Below are positions 1 through 12,100 of a DNA stretch of 64,000 bases, one piece after another. Source of the stretch: Amphirosellinia nigrospora (taxonomy: Eukaryota > Ascomycota > Sordariomycetes > Xylariales > Xylariaceae); assembly GCA_004123355.1 (NCBI GenBank), contig SCHM01000001.1:2100001-2164000 (forward strand). The letters are read 5' to 3'. The notes beneath the pieces are model-generated. The model was not told the DNA's origin. It searched no databases and was given only the letters and a program-made list of their open reading frames with translations. Position 1 is the first letter of the stretch. Every line of letters begins with the position of its first letter. Made by a program: the position numbers and the translations under genes.

Positions 1-2081
1 CCTCTTGGTTCGTCGCGATGATCTGGGAAGCTGGGGATGGGTGTCGGTAGATGCTGCGCATGTCGAGGATTCTCGGGATTGTCGACCGCTCCAGGTTGCC
101 GACTCGAATGCTGAGGAATTTGGTCGGATCCACTGGGGATTGCTGTTCTATCAGGTCTGTTCCTATGCCTACGGTGATCTAAAAACCACTGGCAAGGGGA
201 ACGATGGGACGACGGCATTTTGCCAGCCAAAAATAAAGTTTGGGCTTTCCCCTCTTGTCTTGTTGTCAGACACAGCGTTGTGCGGTCAATTTTGGGTGTG
301 ATCATGATGGTGTTGATTGAAGAGGCTTTCGCTCTTCTTCGGAGCGGACCGGAAATGTTTATGGCGCCTGCTTACTGTCTCACATAAGCAATGAACCAGG
401 CACTGATGGGTGTAAAGTAGTAGCGGCAGGTAATCGTTTTGTTGCTCGACCAGTAGGCAGCGTTCTAGGCATGTTGGCAGAATAGCATTGGTCAGAATAG
501 CTTCGACCCCTCTCGAGGAGTCATACCCTCGGAGGCCCGCGAGGAGGCAGGTCCCAGAATTCGTCTATTAATTGAGGGTATGGGCGAGGTTACATTAGAG
601 TCAGATTTAGCAAGCTAAACCCCAACAGACCGAAAAGATATTGTTAGCTGAATCGAACTCCAATTTCCAAGCGCTTGAGCACAAGCCCCAGTCACAGTCA
701 TTCACATCCACTTCCTACCCCAACTTCTCTTACTTAACCGTATACATTGGCAATGTCGACGGTCTGGCACGTTGATTATCAATTCCTTCTATCAAGATTC
801 TGAAACCAAAGAGCATACATATATATATAGTCAACTTTGTGACGAAAAGTAAGCTCTTCGTCCCTCAGGGAGTAATCACATGACCACTATATTAAGCTTT
901 CTGACACCTTCGTTGCACAACCATCGGTTGCAACCACAATATCCGATCGTCCCAAGTCCCCCTGTTATCACGCTCGAGTATGGCTCGAGTTGTACCGCAT
1001 CTAGAATTGTGTTAAGCCTATGATAGCTTCGCCATCACGGAGTAACACAACATAGGGCTCAGTTACACGATCCAGGACACACCACAAAAATGTAGATGTA
1101 AGCACTTACATTAAAGCCTCGTCCTAGATTGTAGTTCCATGCCGGATATAGGAGGTCCCCATTATCAACGCTGTCGGGCAAACACTTGCTTTACCGTGTA
1201 GTCAATGGCGTAGACGTTCTTTGTCGTCGCGTTACACTTAGTAGTACACACTGATGCGCGGAACTCAGCCATTTAATTAGGGGGAAAAACCTTATTGAAG
1301 CTATACAATTGCGACCGAGCTTTTTATCGGCAAAAAGCATTCCTTTCACTTAATTATAAACTCCTTCCCTAAAAACTCAAGGACCTATTACATCTTTATT
1401 TCAAGCTAAGAAACACACGCACACACACTGAATAGATTACCCCACCAGCATCTCTCTGGCGCTAAAACCCAAACTCGGGATTCGGAGTTTTTTTGGGGTT
1501 CGAGATCCCAGCCATGACGCGCCGGGGCTCTTGGCCATGTGGGGTTCATCCACTTAGAAATGACCTCTTGGAGGGGTAAAGACGAGCGAACTCTCGCGAC
1601 ATCTTAAACCTTTAATATTGTTATCAAAGCCCTATAATAGTATATAGTCTAGCCCCAAACTGCCGAATCAGAGAGGGCAGAGAGGGTATGGGGAGAGGTC
1701 GAATACAGGAGCTAAAGTAAAATCATACTGCACTGGCGGCCGCAGCAAGACACGATCACAGGATGACGTTAAGTATATATATCCAAATAAATAGATAAAT
1801 AGATTGACCAAAGGGTCAACGCATATATCATATTTTCCATATTGATACACCGTGGTCAAGAGTAGGTATTCATCAAGTACTACCCAACATAGGTAGCACC
1901 GAAGATATTATTACTACCACCTCTCGTCATCGCGCGCCCCTCACGTTCCATTCCCCGCCATCCATCCATCTACACATCGTGCTCAACACCAAGAAGCCAC
2001 ACATACCCAAACAACTAAATAAACGAAAACAAGCCAAACCAAAGCATCAAAATCAAATCCAGAGACAGAGACAAAGCGAAA
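1..2081. other. left edge, no supported gene
   Basis: At 5-301 (+) an open frame of about 98 codons begins without a clear ATG and runs off the window edge. It could be the last exon of a gene lying to the left, but I recognise nothing in it. From 302 to 2081 I see no convincing coding sequence. There is a short CA-rich run near 1410-1430 and a few TATATA runs. The last 100-150 bases are the probable promoter and leader of the hydrolase gene that starts at 2082. Confidence 0.4.
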
Positions 2082-3132
2082 ATGGCCTTCGAAATCAAAT
2101 CGCGAATCGCGACCTTCGGCGGCGAACTACTCAAACTCTCGCACGCCTCGCACAGCACCAAGACATCCATGGCAGTATCAATCTACCTCCCCTCCGCCTC
2201 CAAAGACCACGCCGTGCCGGTGCTGATGTACCTCTCGGGGCTGACCTGCACGCCCGACAACTGTTCCGAAAAGGGGTTCTTCAACGCCGCCGCATCGGCG
2301 CGGGGGATCGCCGTCGTATACCCAGACACCTCTCCGCGGGGGCGGGATAGCGGGCGAGGACGAGGCGTACGACTTCGGCAGCGGGGCGGGGTTCTACGTC
2401 GACGCGACGGCGGCGCCGTGGGACGCCAACTACCAGATGGAGAGCTACATCATCTCGGAGCTGCTCCCGTCCCTCTTCACCCCCGCTTCATCCCCGGCGG
2501 ATCTCGATCTCTCGGCGAAGCTGGACAAATCCCGCGTCAGCATCACGGGGCACAGCATGGGCGGCCACGGCGCGCTGACGCTCTACCTCAAGAACCCGGG
2601 TCTGTTCAGATCCGTGTCGGCGTTTGCGCCCATCAGCAACCCGAGTCAGTGCCCGTGGGGGGAGAAGGCGTTTTCGGGATACCTGGGTCCCGATAGGGAG
2701 GTGTGGAAGAAGCATGACGCCACGGAGCTCGTCAAGGGCGAGGCGTGGCGGGGAAAGGAGGATCTTCGCGCGTTGATCGATGTCGGTACCGGCGATAACT
2801 TTTATAAGCAGGGCCAGCTGCTCCCGAGAACTTCGAGGCCGCGGTTAAGGAGGCCGGGGTTGGGGGTGTGACGGTTCGATATCAGGAGGTGAGTTTTTTT
2901 TCGTGATTTCGTTTTTCTGCTTTTGTTCTTGGCCGTCTTGATTTCGTCCCGTCTGTCTCCTTTCTTCTTGATGTCCATCGATCGTAGCGGAAGTCATGCT
3001 CCCACAACATCAAGGTGATAGATCAAGATTGCTAACCCCCCATAACCACATCAGAACTACGACCACTCGTACTACTTCATCTCGAGCTTCGCCCAAGACC
3101 ACGTCGAGCACGCGGCCAAGTACCTCTTGTAA
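2082..3132 (+). CDS. S-formylglutathione hydrolase
   Basis: Serine hydrolase of the esterase D family, which cleaves S-formylglutathione to formate and glutathione in cytosolic formaldehyde detoxification. The product starts [14 protein letters not shown] and carries the family signatures [13 protein letters not shown], the nucleophile elbow [10 protein letters not shown] (catalytic Ser) at about 2544-2573, and a C-terminal [15 protein letters not shown] segment that supplies the catalytic His. It ends AAKYLL. A 166-bp intron at about 2889-3054 separates the RYQE codons from NYDHSYYF. The length of roughly 285 residues is normal. The reading frame changes twice, near 2335 in a G run and near 2825, as if bases had been lost. 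Both flanks match the family, so this looks like sequence error rather than a pseudogene. It converges on the Afi1 gene about 560 bp away. Confidence 0.9.
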
Positions 3133-3689
3133 CCAGTCGAGCAACCACCACCAAACCGCCACAGTGTCGAGTCTAACGACGAACTTCCACGGGGATATAT
3201 GTTAACATGATTGAGACGACCTCGACTAACGAACCAGTTCAACCAGTCATCCATCCATCAACACGCGTGCACGTAGATAGGACTTAGCTTAGCAAATCGA
3301 AATACCAAAAAGAGAAAAAACACCCCCACAACTAATCTCCCAAGTATCTAGTCGCACGTGACCAATCAAGACTCCTATTGTGTCGTATTCAGGTTCTCAT
3401 TCATCAAGACATCCTCATTCTTTCTAACCTAATCTACCTCGCACTCAGAAATCCGTGGTACGAATCTAAAAAAATTAGTAGAGAAAACGCCGGTCAATGA
3501 TCGTGAAATGACCATTATGACAATGTAATAGCAGCAGCTATGTGGGATATCATCAATCACTCCAAGTCAAGACATTTCAACACAACCCAACCACACAAAA
3601 TCTTGCCTGCTTGCTCGTCCAGAACATTTCGCACCAAATTCCATACCAAGTCATTCCAAATCTCAAAACGTGAAAAACCAATCGTCATA
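3133..3689. other. convergent intergenic spacer
   Basis: About 560 bp between the 3' ends of the hydrolase and Afi1 genes. It presumably holds both 3' untranslated regions. I see no further gene or obvious repeat. Confidence 0.5.
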
Positions 3690-6356
3690 TCAACTCCTTC
3701 TTTTCATATCGAGCATTTCTCCATCCTTCACGCCTCCACTCGCCTTTCTATCCCCGGGATCCGGACCCTCACGGCGTATACGATGAAACGCGAGCTTCTG
3801 ATACCTCGAAAGGCTCTTCCACCAATGTTGACCAGCCTCGTGTTCGGCGACGCGCTCGAGGAGGTCGGCCGTCTTGACCCGGACATCGCGATCCTTATGA
3901 AAGAGGCCGAGCGCGAGGTAGAACAGGCCGGCATGCGACTCGGGCGCCACCGTCAGTAGTAGACAGATTTCGTCGTATGACCAGACCCACTTGGTAAAAC
4001 TCAGATACACGTCGCGGCTCTGCTCCGCCGTCAGCCGTTGTGTGCGCAGACGGTCGTGCATGTGGTGTAGGTCGAGGCCCTTTAAGGGTCGGAGGGTATA
4101 TATCTGGGCGAGGTCCTGTATGATTGTCAATGGCGAGTCTTCTTGTGATAAGTAGATAAGGAGATGGTGAACGCTTACCTGGATGAAACTGTAATAGCTT
4201 CTCGTGTTTCGCCAGCCCTCGATTCGATACAAGTTCCCAGCCATCTCTTTCTGCTTGGCCGCCTCGTCGGCCCAGACGAAGCCGTGACCGCCCGTGATCT
4301 GCTCATGCTCGTCTCCTCCCACGTACAGTGCGCTGACGCCATACACACTCTCCTCGAACGCGGCAGCGATGCGGGTGAACCTAACCACCCAGTCCCGCCA
4401 CTTAGCTCTGACAACTCGCTCCCCGTGCCTCGCCGCTATGCTCTTGAGGATGTCATTCATAAACACCACATCCCCAGTAAGGTCGGCGGCGGTGTGAGCG
4501 GAACCTCCTAGTTGATTAGCATATGCCGGGTTCTGTTGTTGGAAATAAACGAGGCCTTCCGTGACGGGTGCTTGCTCGATCTTGCTGCTGATCTTCATGC
4601 GCCCACTAGGAAGGTCACACAAGAGATCCCACCATTCCGGATGCATCTCAAATGTGGGATTCGTCACACCGGCGATGAAACCGGGCACTTTGAGCAGATC
4701 ATCGATCTTGGTGAGATCGGTGTAGGGAAATGCAAAGCGGGTAAAGCCCCTCAGCAAGCCACCAGAGGCGAGGGCACAGGCCGCGAGCACAGCTTCGGCC
4801 ACATCACCCGAGGGCATGTTGTGCCCCAGAAATATGATTCTCTTCTGCGTTAGTAGAGCGTTGGCTAGCACCATGATAGGATGGGTACCGGGCCATTCGT
4901 CGTCAGGTGGGGATGCAGCGCGAATGGCTGCATCGACTTGGCATGAGGCTCGGAAAAGTTTTGTATCAGTTTCACAAGTGAGAAATCACCGACTGTCTCT
5001 GGCATAGTAGCGGTTGGGATCTTGACAGGGATGGGGATGCCCTTGTACATAATCTTGCTCTCAAATTCGTGTGTATCTCGTGGTACAGAGTAGCCGCTTT
5101 GGTTCTCCAGATATGCTTTAGTCCCAGCACGAGATATACCTTGCGGTTTGGGCGGGCTTCTACTGGCATCGAATGGCTCGCCGACGTGGTCGGTGCGATC
5201 CTCAGCAATCCGTTTTTGCACCATACGCTCAAATTTCTCGACGAAAAGATCTTTATTATCACTCGACTGTAGGAGATACTTCTCCAGCAGGCTGAGTCTG
5301 GGCATAAGAGAGAGATCCATCTCATTGACAGCATCGTAAAGCATGGATAACGTTTCCGGGACAGGGATTTGAAGTATTCCTCGAGAGCCAGTAAGAGAAG
5401 AGGCTAACAATTGTGATATTAGCATTGGTCGACGCGAGAGTACCGTGCAGGAGTAGCGCCGCTAACAAACCTTGTAGATATGCAGGAACGGATGGCGAGT
5501 GCATATGGCCATGGCCTTCACTACAGCTCCTCGCTTTACGGTTTTGTCATGTTTCGTATACACCAAGTTCAAAACATAGATCAGAGGCGGTCCTTCCCCG
5601 CCTTCCGGTTCCTCGTCGGTTGAACCGTCATCGACCCAATCGTCATCGTCGTCGTCGTCGTCGTCCTTATCATCGTTATCATCGTGGCTGTCGTTTTCGT
5701 CGTCGGTCGCATTCTCCCATCGCTCAGGATGCCGGCTTCTCTGTCTCTTCTCCTCTTCCTCCTTCGCCGCCTAGCTTCTTTCCGTTTTTGGTCTTGCTCC
5801 TCCTCGTCCTGGTTCTGGTCCTTGTGCAGGAAGAATATGGTCCAGTCTTGGTTGCGCGCGTGGGCCTGGTCGGGCAACATCAGCTCGGCCAACATGTGCT
5901 CGTCTCCGGTAATGGCGACGGGGAACTGATGCTCCATGACGGGGCCCCGGTCGATGTCGAAGGACGCCACCAGGATGTATTCGACATGGTTCTCGTCGGA
6001 CTCTCGAGGGTACTGGGACCGTAGTTTTCTCGGGGATTGGGACATGGATGAGTCTTGGCCAGGATGGAGATGGATGAGTCCTCGGAGAGTACGGTCTGGC
6101 TGGCGAGGGACGAGGTCTTCGACTTGGAGCTCGGATGGGATGTACGGTCCGCGTCGGTCGTGGCAGTCTGGGGAGAGCGCAGTGGCCGTGAGGGCGGCGA
6201 GATACCGGAAGCCGAGTTAGAGCGTGACGAGGGGATGGACGAGAGGGATTCGCGCTGGTTCCTGCCAGCACCCAGTCCCGCGCCGGAGCCATTGGCGAAG
6301 GATTGGTTAGTATTGGTTCGCGTGAGGTATGGCAAGGTGGTCTGCATGGAAGCCAT
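3690..6356 (-). CDS. Afi1/Anr2-type DENN protein (Arf3-interacting polarity factor)
   Basis: Large DENN-domain protein of the fungal Afi1 family. In yeast it binds the Arf6-like GTPase Arf3 and helps polarise growth at the cortex. The N-terminus ([15 protein letters not shown]) is Ser/Thr-rich and low in complexity. Next come the Afi1 signature [20 protein letters not shown] and [19 protein letters not shown] near 5850-5990, then a charged stretch with an Asp run encoded by a GTC/GAC microsatellite. The DENN part contains [55 protein letters not shown] and [19 protein letters not shown]. It ends [10 protein letters not shown]. At least two introns are visible, near 5410-5470 and 4120-4180. 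Frame changes near 5370 and 4885 sit at short homopolymers and interrupt conserved blocks. Confidence 0.85.
5641..5666 (+). repeat. GTC trinucleotide microsatellite (poly-Asp codons of Afi1)
   Basis: Tandem GTC on the + strand, read as GAC (Asp) on the coding strand. It gives an unbroken Asp run inside an acidic stretch between the N-terminal Afi1 block and the DENN domain. Confidence 0.85.
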
Positions 6357-8276
6357 GGCTGTGATAGACGGCCGACGTCACTCCAGAGTGCTGTGCAGCT
6401 GGCTGTATGAGATGGAGAAGTACAGAAATGGGGACATTCGAGGTCCGGCCCTCTTCCGATACGCCTCCGGGCGTTACGAACTTGGCAACAAATGCAGGCG
6501 AAAGCGCCTCGCTCTGGCGACAGCTATCATCCAATGGTATGCGATAATTGGCTACGTCCAGGGCAATTGGGCAATTGGCATGGGGATAACCTGGCCAGTC
6601 GGATTCGAAATGTAGTGTAGGCTGTGACAGAATGTGCAGCCACAAGAAACCAGAAACCAGAAATCAAGAATTAGAAATCAACAACCAAAGAGCCACGAGT
6701 TAGTTGCATGCACCCCTTTTTTCGGACGAACACAGACCCGCACAGGTGGAGAGAATGCAAATCGTGTAGTGACACTTCCAATGTGAATTGGGACAGATGC
6801 CGACGAGAATGACCAAGAGGCTCTACGTGGCCATGGTGACGGATGGATGGATCCTTTTACACAAGTGTCGTGTTTCAAGGCTCGGGTGTTGTGTCGTTGT
6901 GGTCAGGGGAAAGTTCTCGCTTCAGCAGAGGCGGCAGAGGGTGTGTGACAAGGGGACTAGAGCACTTGTAGATGGGGGTCTCGAATTTGTAGTGTAGGGT
7001 CGCACCACAACGGCCCAAAATAGGTAGGGGATGTTACCCTTGAAGCCCCCTCTATCCTCTATCGGAGCTCCCCCACTCTGTCCTCACTCTCTCTCACTGC
7101 CGTTATCACGGCGCTAAGAAAACTGCTGTCTCCGACCGTTAATGGACTGGTTGTCCCAGGAACTTTTTAGCGCTGGGACGCCAATCACTGGCTTGGCTTA
7201 GCTAACGTCTGCCCCACTAGCCACGCTCTAAAGTGCGACAGCGGTAAGTCCCGTCCGTTCCTTTGGGTGCTGAGCCTTTGAGCTTTTAAGCTTAGAGGCA
7301 TTAAGCATAAATACATAAGTTACTTGGGTAAGGTAGGTAAGTACTAAATAATCAAGCGCTCTGGAACGGAGTGAAAATCAACTCGACTATTTCTATCATA
7401 GCCGGCCCTCATTAGTTTTTACCTAGATATTGTACAACAGAGAAAAAATATGAAACCAAACTCAAGCTCCGACGTGCAAAAAGCCATGTTATCCAACCAT
7501 CCAACCCCGAAGCAATGGTTGATCCCAGCCAGCCCATGCCATCCGACTATGCCCACGTGCGCTAGCCAAGCCACGCCAAGACTCGCCTCCGTCCTATGCC
7601 TAGATAAGCCTTTTCCAGATCGGGAAATTTCCCAACTGTCACTTCTTCATTGACAGCGCACGCCCGATCGACGGTACATAGAATAAGAAAAAAGGGGGGC
7701 TGGGTTAGGTAACAATGAGTTCCGTGCTGGTGGGATAGATAGATCATAAAGGGGTCGATGACAATATTTGCTAAAGAGACTAAGTACTTCCTCCCGGACC
7801 AACTGTAGAAACTGTCGGTTAAGCCTTTATTCCTTTCATGTAAGACAAAAACAACGGTACTTCTAGAAACTGCAGTCAAATTAGCAGTCGGTCAAAGGTC
7901 AAAAGCATTTTTTAATATTAAATTAGTTATCGATCAAGTAAATATTGACTAATAATTCCCAGTTGAGCTCTTGATATTTGGCTTGAAAGAACATACAGTT
8001 AAGCAGCAGTTTGCAGTATTAGACGGAGTGGGGTTAGCACACAATCACGCTTACGTAAACAGACATGGAAGTAAATAACATTTACAAATTGACCAAGACA
8101 AGTCTAAGAAATACCAAGCTGGAATATATACATCTTAAAGACCATAACCCCAGTACCAAACACCAAATACCCAATATAATACAAGTCCCAAATACCCAAG
8201 ATACATATATATACAATCCCATCCGATCACATAAGAAACAAAAGTACTTTTCTCGAAAGCGGAGGTAATAACCCAA
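6357..8276. other. intergenic between Afi1 and the PKS-NRPS 3' end
   Basis: About 1.9 kb. The right part (7600-8270) is AT-rich and probably includes the 3' untranslated region of the megasynthase. The left part is the Afi1 promoter. The open frames here are short and show no family resemblance. I see no RNA gene. Confidence 0.5.
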
Positions 8277-9170
8277 CTACCTCCTAGAAACAACGCGTCC
8301 GTCCCGCGAAGACATGACGATGTCCTGCGCGGCAAGGACGTACGGGAACCCGGCCAACTTGGCCTCGCCCATCCAGAGCAGGGGGTCCATGGTCGGGAGA
8401 GCGAGCCAGTTGGCCTGCGCGCCCAGCTTCGCGTTGATGGAGCGTTCGACGTCGGCGCGGGCGACACCGTGATACGGCACGCGCGTGACCAAGCTGTTCG
8501 CATCGCTATCTTCAAACACTGCGTTCATGACCTTGTCGACGAAGGCCCCGTCTCGACGAGGTCGATGTGTCCGCTGAACCCGTCAAAGCCGGGTCGCGAG
8601 CCGACGCGATGGGCGCATTGTAAGAAGGCATTGATGACGTCTGCATCAGCCGTCGGCTCCGCGTTGGCGGGTGCAGCCTGTGGGGTGTGGATGTAGACAG
8701 GCAAGTTAAGGCGCGAGGCAGCGCCCTCGAGGAATTTCTCGGCTGCCCACTTAGAGAGGAGATATCCATCGGTGGGGCTAGGGTTCGCGGCACCGGAGGA
8801 GAAGAAGTGGAGCGGCAAGCGCTTAGGGAGGGCGAGGCGGACTAGCTCCTTCACGGAGAGCACGTTGATGCCCCTGAGGGCTTCGTAGTCGTCCCAGAAC
8901 GACCGGTTCGCGGCGCCGTGGATGATCATGTCGGAGGTGTTGGCCAGCTCTTGGAACCGGCGGCTCGAGAGGCCGAGGTTCTTCTCGCCGAGATCGCACA
9001 CGATGACCTGGACATTTCCGCGCGGTGGAAGATCCAGCTTGGCCTCGTTGCGGACGAGACAGATGACTTTGCTGATCCGTGAGTCCTCGAGAAGGCGTGG
9101 GAGTAAGTGGCGGCCGAGGTAGCCTGTGGCTCCCGTGAGGACAACAGTCATGTTCTCCTTGGCAGGAGTT
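8277..9170 (-). other. terminal reductase (R) domain of the PKS-NRPS
   Basis: Thioester-reductase-type short-chain dehydrogenase fold. The NADPH loop is [19 protein letters not shown], then ICLVRN. The catalytic Ser lies in HFFSSGAAN and the Tyr and Lys in [13 protein letters not shown]. An intact Tyr-x-x-x-Lys pair favours reductive release of an aldehyde over Dieckmann cyclisation. The frame changes near 8540. Confidence 0.85.
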
Positions 9171-12100
9171 GTCAAAGGGGAGAAGGTAGCAGCCCAAGAA
9201 GCGGGAATCGCAATGTCAGCACGCCAGTCGATCTTTGAGGCGGATGAGGCTTTCTCTACTAATTCGCTCATTTCTTTCAAGGTGCTTGAGTTCATTAAGT
9301 CGATGAGCCGGGGAGCAGCGCCGAAGGCCTCCTTCAAGAAGCGTTGAAGCTTGACAAGCAAGAGCGAATTACCGCCAACATGGAAGAAGTTTGCATCCGG
9401 TACTAGAGAAATGCCACGAGAGGGGAGAACCTTCTTCCACTGCTCACCAAGACGAGTCTCGTTTTCCGTTAGACTAACCGCGATATGTGCGGCCTGCAAG
9501 TTATTCGCGTCTTCAAGTGGAATACTCTTGAGTGCTTTCCGATCGGTTTTACCGTGCGTGTTCATCGGAATGCTGTTGACGACGACGAATTGGGATGGTT
9601 GCATATAAGAGGGGAGTGGGAGAGATGACCGGATATTGGTTAGGAAGGCGTCGCGGTCATCGATGTTCTGCCGAGATGAAAAGACAACATAGGCAACCAA
9701 GAACTTAGACTCAGCCTCTCCATGGACAACGACGACTGCTTGCGAAATTGCGCCCTCAGCCGTGTCCATGATGGCACTCTCTATCTCACCAAGCTCCATG
9801 CGAATGCCGCGGAGCTTGATCTGCGTATCGCCATCTATTCTTCCCTCGTAGTACAGAGCGCCGTCCTCACTCAGATAGCCCTGGTCTCCGGTACGGTAAA
9901 GAATATCCCACTTTGCTTCCTTGAGTCGACTGTCAGCATAGGGGTTCTTGATAAACTTTTCCCTAGTTAGCTCGTCCAGTCCAAGGTAGCCGGCGGCAAC
10001 TCCGGGTCCCCAGCAACGATCTCACCGGGGACGCCAATCGGAACAGGTTTCTGATTTTGGTCAAGGATATAGACGGAGTAGTTGGGGAGCATATGACCAG
10101 TCGGCAAAGCCTGCTCTAGGTCGACTTCGTTGTAGCGAATCTCGCCCTTTGTCATAGCAATAGTGGCTTCAGCCGGCCCGTAGAAGTCGTATAACTTGAG
10201 AGAGGGTAGCTCAAGTTTCGCGAAATCCCGAACGGTACTCTTTGGGAGAGCCTCTCCACCAGTTAGAGCCCATTTCCAAGAGGTGCATTGGGAAAGATTT
10301 GCGCCGCCCTCTTGGAACCACATGCCGTACTCTGTGGGAGTAGCAAGTGTGTAACTCACGCCCTCTTCCAATATGAGCTGGGTGATTGCCGCCGGATCAC
10401 CTCGCTTGTGGGATGGTACGACGCAGAGTGTTCCTCCATTCGCAAGGGCTGTGAAAATTTGGTGTAGGGAGAAGTCAAAGCTAAGGGTGATCTGCTGCAA
10501 GACAACATTAGGGCCAACACCCCAAGCCTTTTCGACTCCCTCGGCATGTGTAGCTAGGCATGAGTGCGGTAGCATGATGCCCTTCGGGACGCCAGTTGAA
10601 CCACTGGTGAAAAGCACGACGGCTGTAGAGTCTTCCTTTGAGACATTAGGTACCTCGGAGCAAGCATCGATTGTCTGAATGTTGGAAACATTGACCACCT
10701 TTGCATCTCGGAGTAGAAGCTCTGGGGTTTTGTCAGCTGTGAATTGGTCGACAAGGCAGATATGGGGGCGAGCAACGTCGACGGAGCCAACCAGTCGATT
10801 GATGCCATTCTTGAGATCGAGAGGGACATATGTAGCGCCGGTTCTGAAGATAGCCAACATTGAACACATCCAGTCGGCACTAGGTTCTTGGAACAGCGAC
10901 TACAGTTCCTTCTCCGGCACCAAGGCGGTTCAACTTCGCAGCAATGGTATTCATACGGTCAGCTACTTTGCTGTAGGTGAGGACGTTACCGTAACCATCC
11001 TTCACAGCTGTGACTTGAGGATGTGATTTAATGACTTGGTCAATTCGGTGGGAAATGGTCGAAGGCCAAGACAGCTCAAGCGACGGCCCTAAATAGCTGT
11101 TAGTACTCATCAAGGAAACCCCAAAGTGTAAAAGAACCTTACCTTTCGATATCGCTAGAGCATGGTCGATGTCGTGCTGGGACCACACAGCAGGTTTATC
11201 AAGGACGACATTGCCAGTACCATCCGCAATGAGTTGTTTTAGGAAGCTGACGTAGGTTCGGAGTAGCAACTCTGTATTGGATTGCGAGTACAGTGAGTCC
11301 TGTAGCTTAAGGACAATAAGAGATTCGCCACCGGCCGTGTCGAGGACTTCGAGTTGCAAGTCATAGCCAGTTGCTGCGTTATTCCATGTTACCTCGGTGT
11401 CGCAACCAGCAAATGACATCTTTTGTTGGTCTCCCAGGCGATAATCCATGAAGATCTGGAAAATTGGGGTATGCTCTGAACGAGAGATTTCGAGCGTATC
11501 TAGTAGGATGTCGAATGGGACCTGGGAATTCTGAAGAGCGCCGTAGACCTTATCCCTCGAGGCCTTCACCGCATCACCAAATGTGGACTTGTCCTTTCGG
11601 TCGAAAGCGATGGGGAGCAGGTTGACCAAACACCCGAGCGTGCCGATGAACTTACTATCCAGCCGGTTGGAGTCCGCATGCCAACGAAGAACTTTTCAGT
11701 ATCGGGCAACAGGCGGAAAGATTAAGGATTGGAGTGCGGCTAGGTAGGCATGGAAATTGGTACAGTGAAGTTTGCGTGCGAGCTGTTTGATACTCATGGC
11801 GGTTTGAGCATCGAGCTTCATTTCAGCTTTATGTAATCTGGCACGGCAGTTAGATTTAGCTTTTTGATGATTTTCTTTTCAGAGTTCTTACCTGTAGGTC
11901 TCCATGACCTTGCGGGACTTGACTGTAGAAAATGGGAACAGCTCAATCGGCTTGGGATCTCCATTGATTGTCTTCCGGAAATAATCGATCTCGGTCTTCA
12001 TCAGGGCCGACTCGTGTTTCTGGCGTTGGTTTGCCGCAAATGCCCGGTATTGTGATTCAGGCAACATGGGCTCCAATCGCTGATTCCGGTATGCCTTGTC

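Noticed and set aside
3540-3959. 139-codon frame on the + strand
   Set aside because: It is antisense to the well-supported C-terminus of Afi1.
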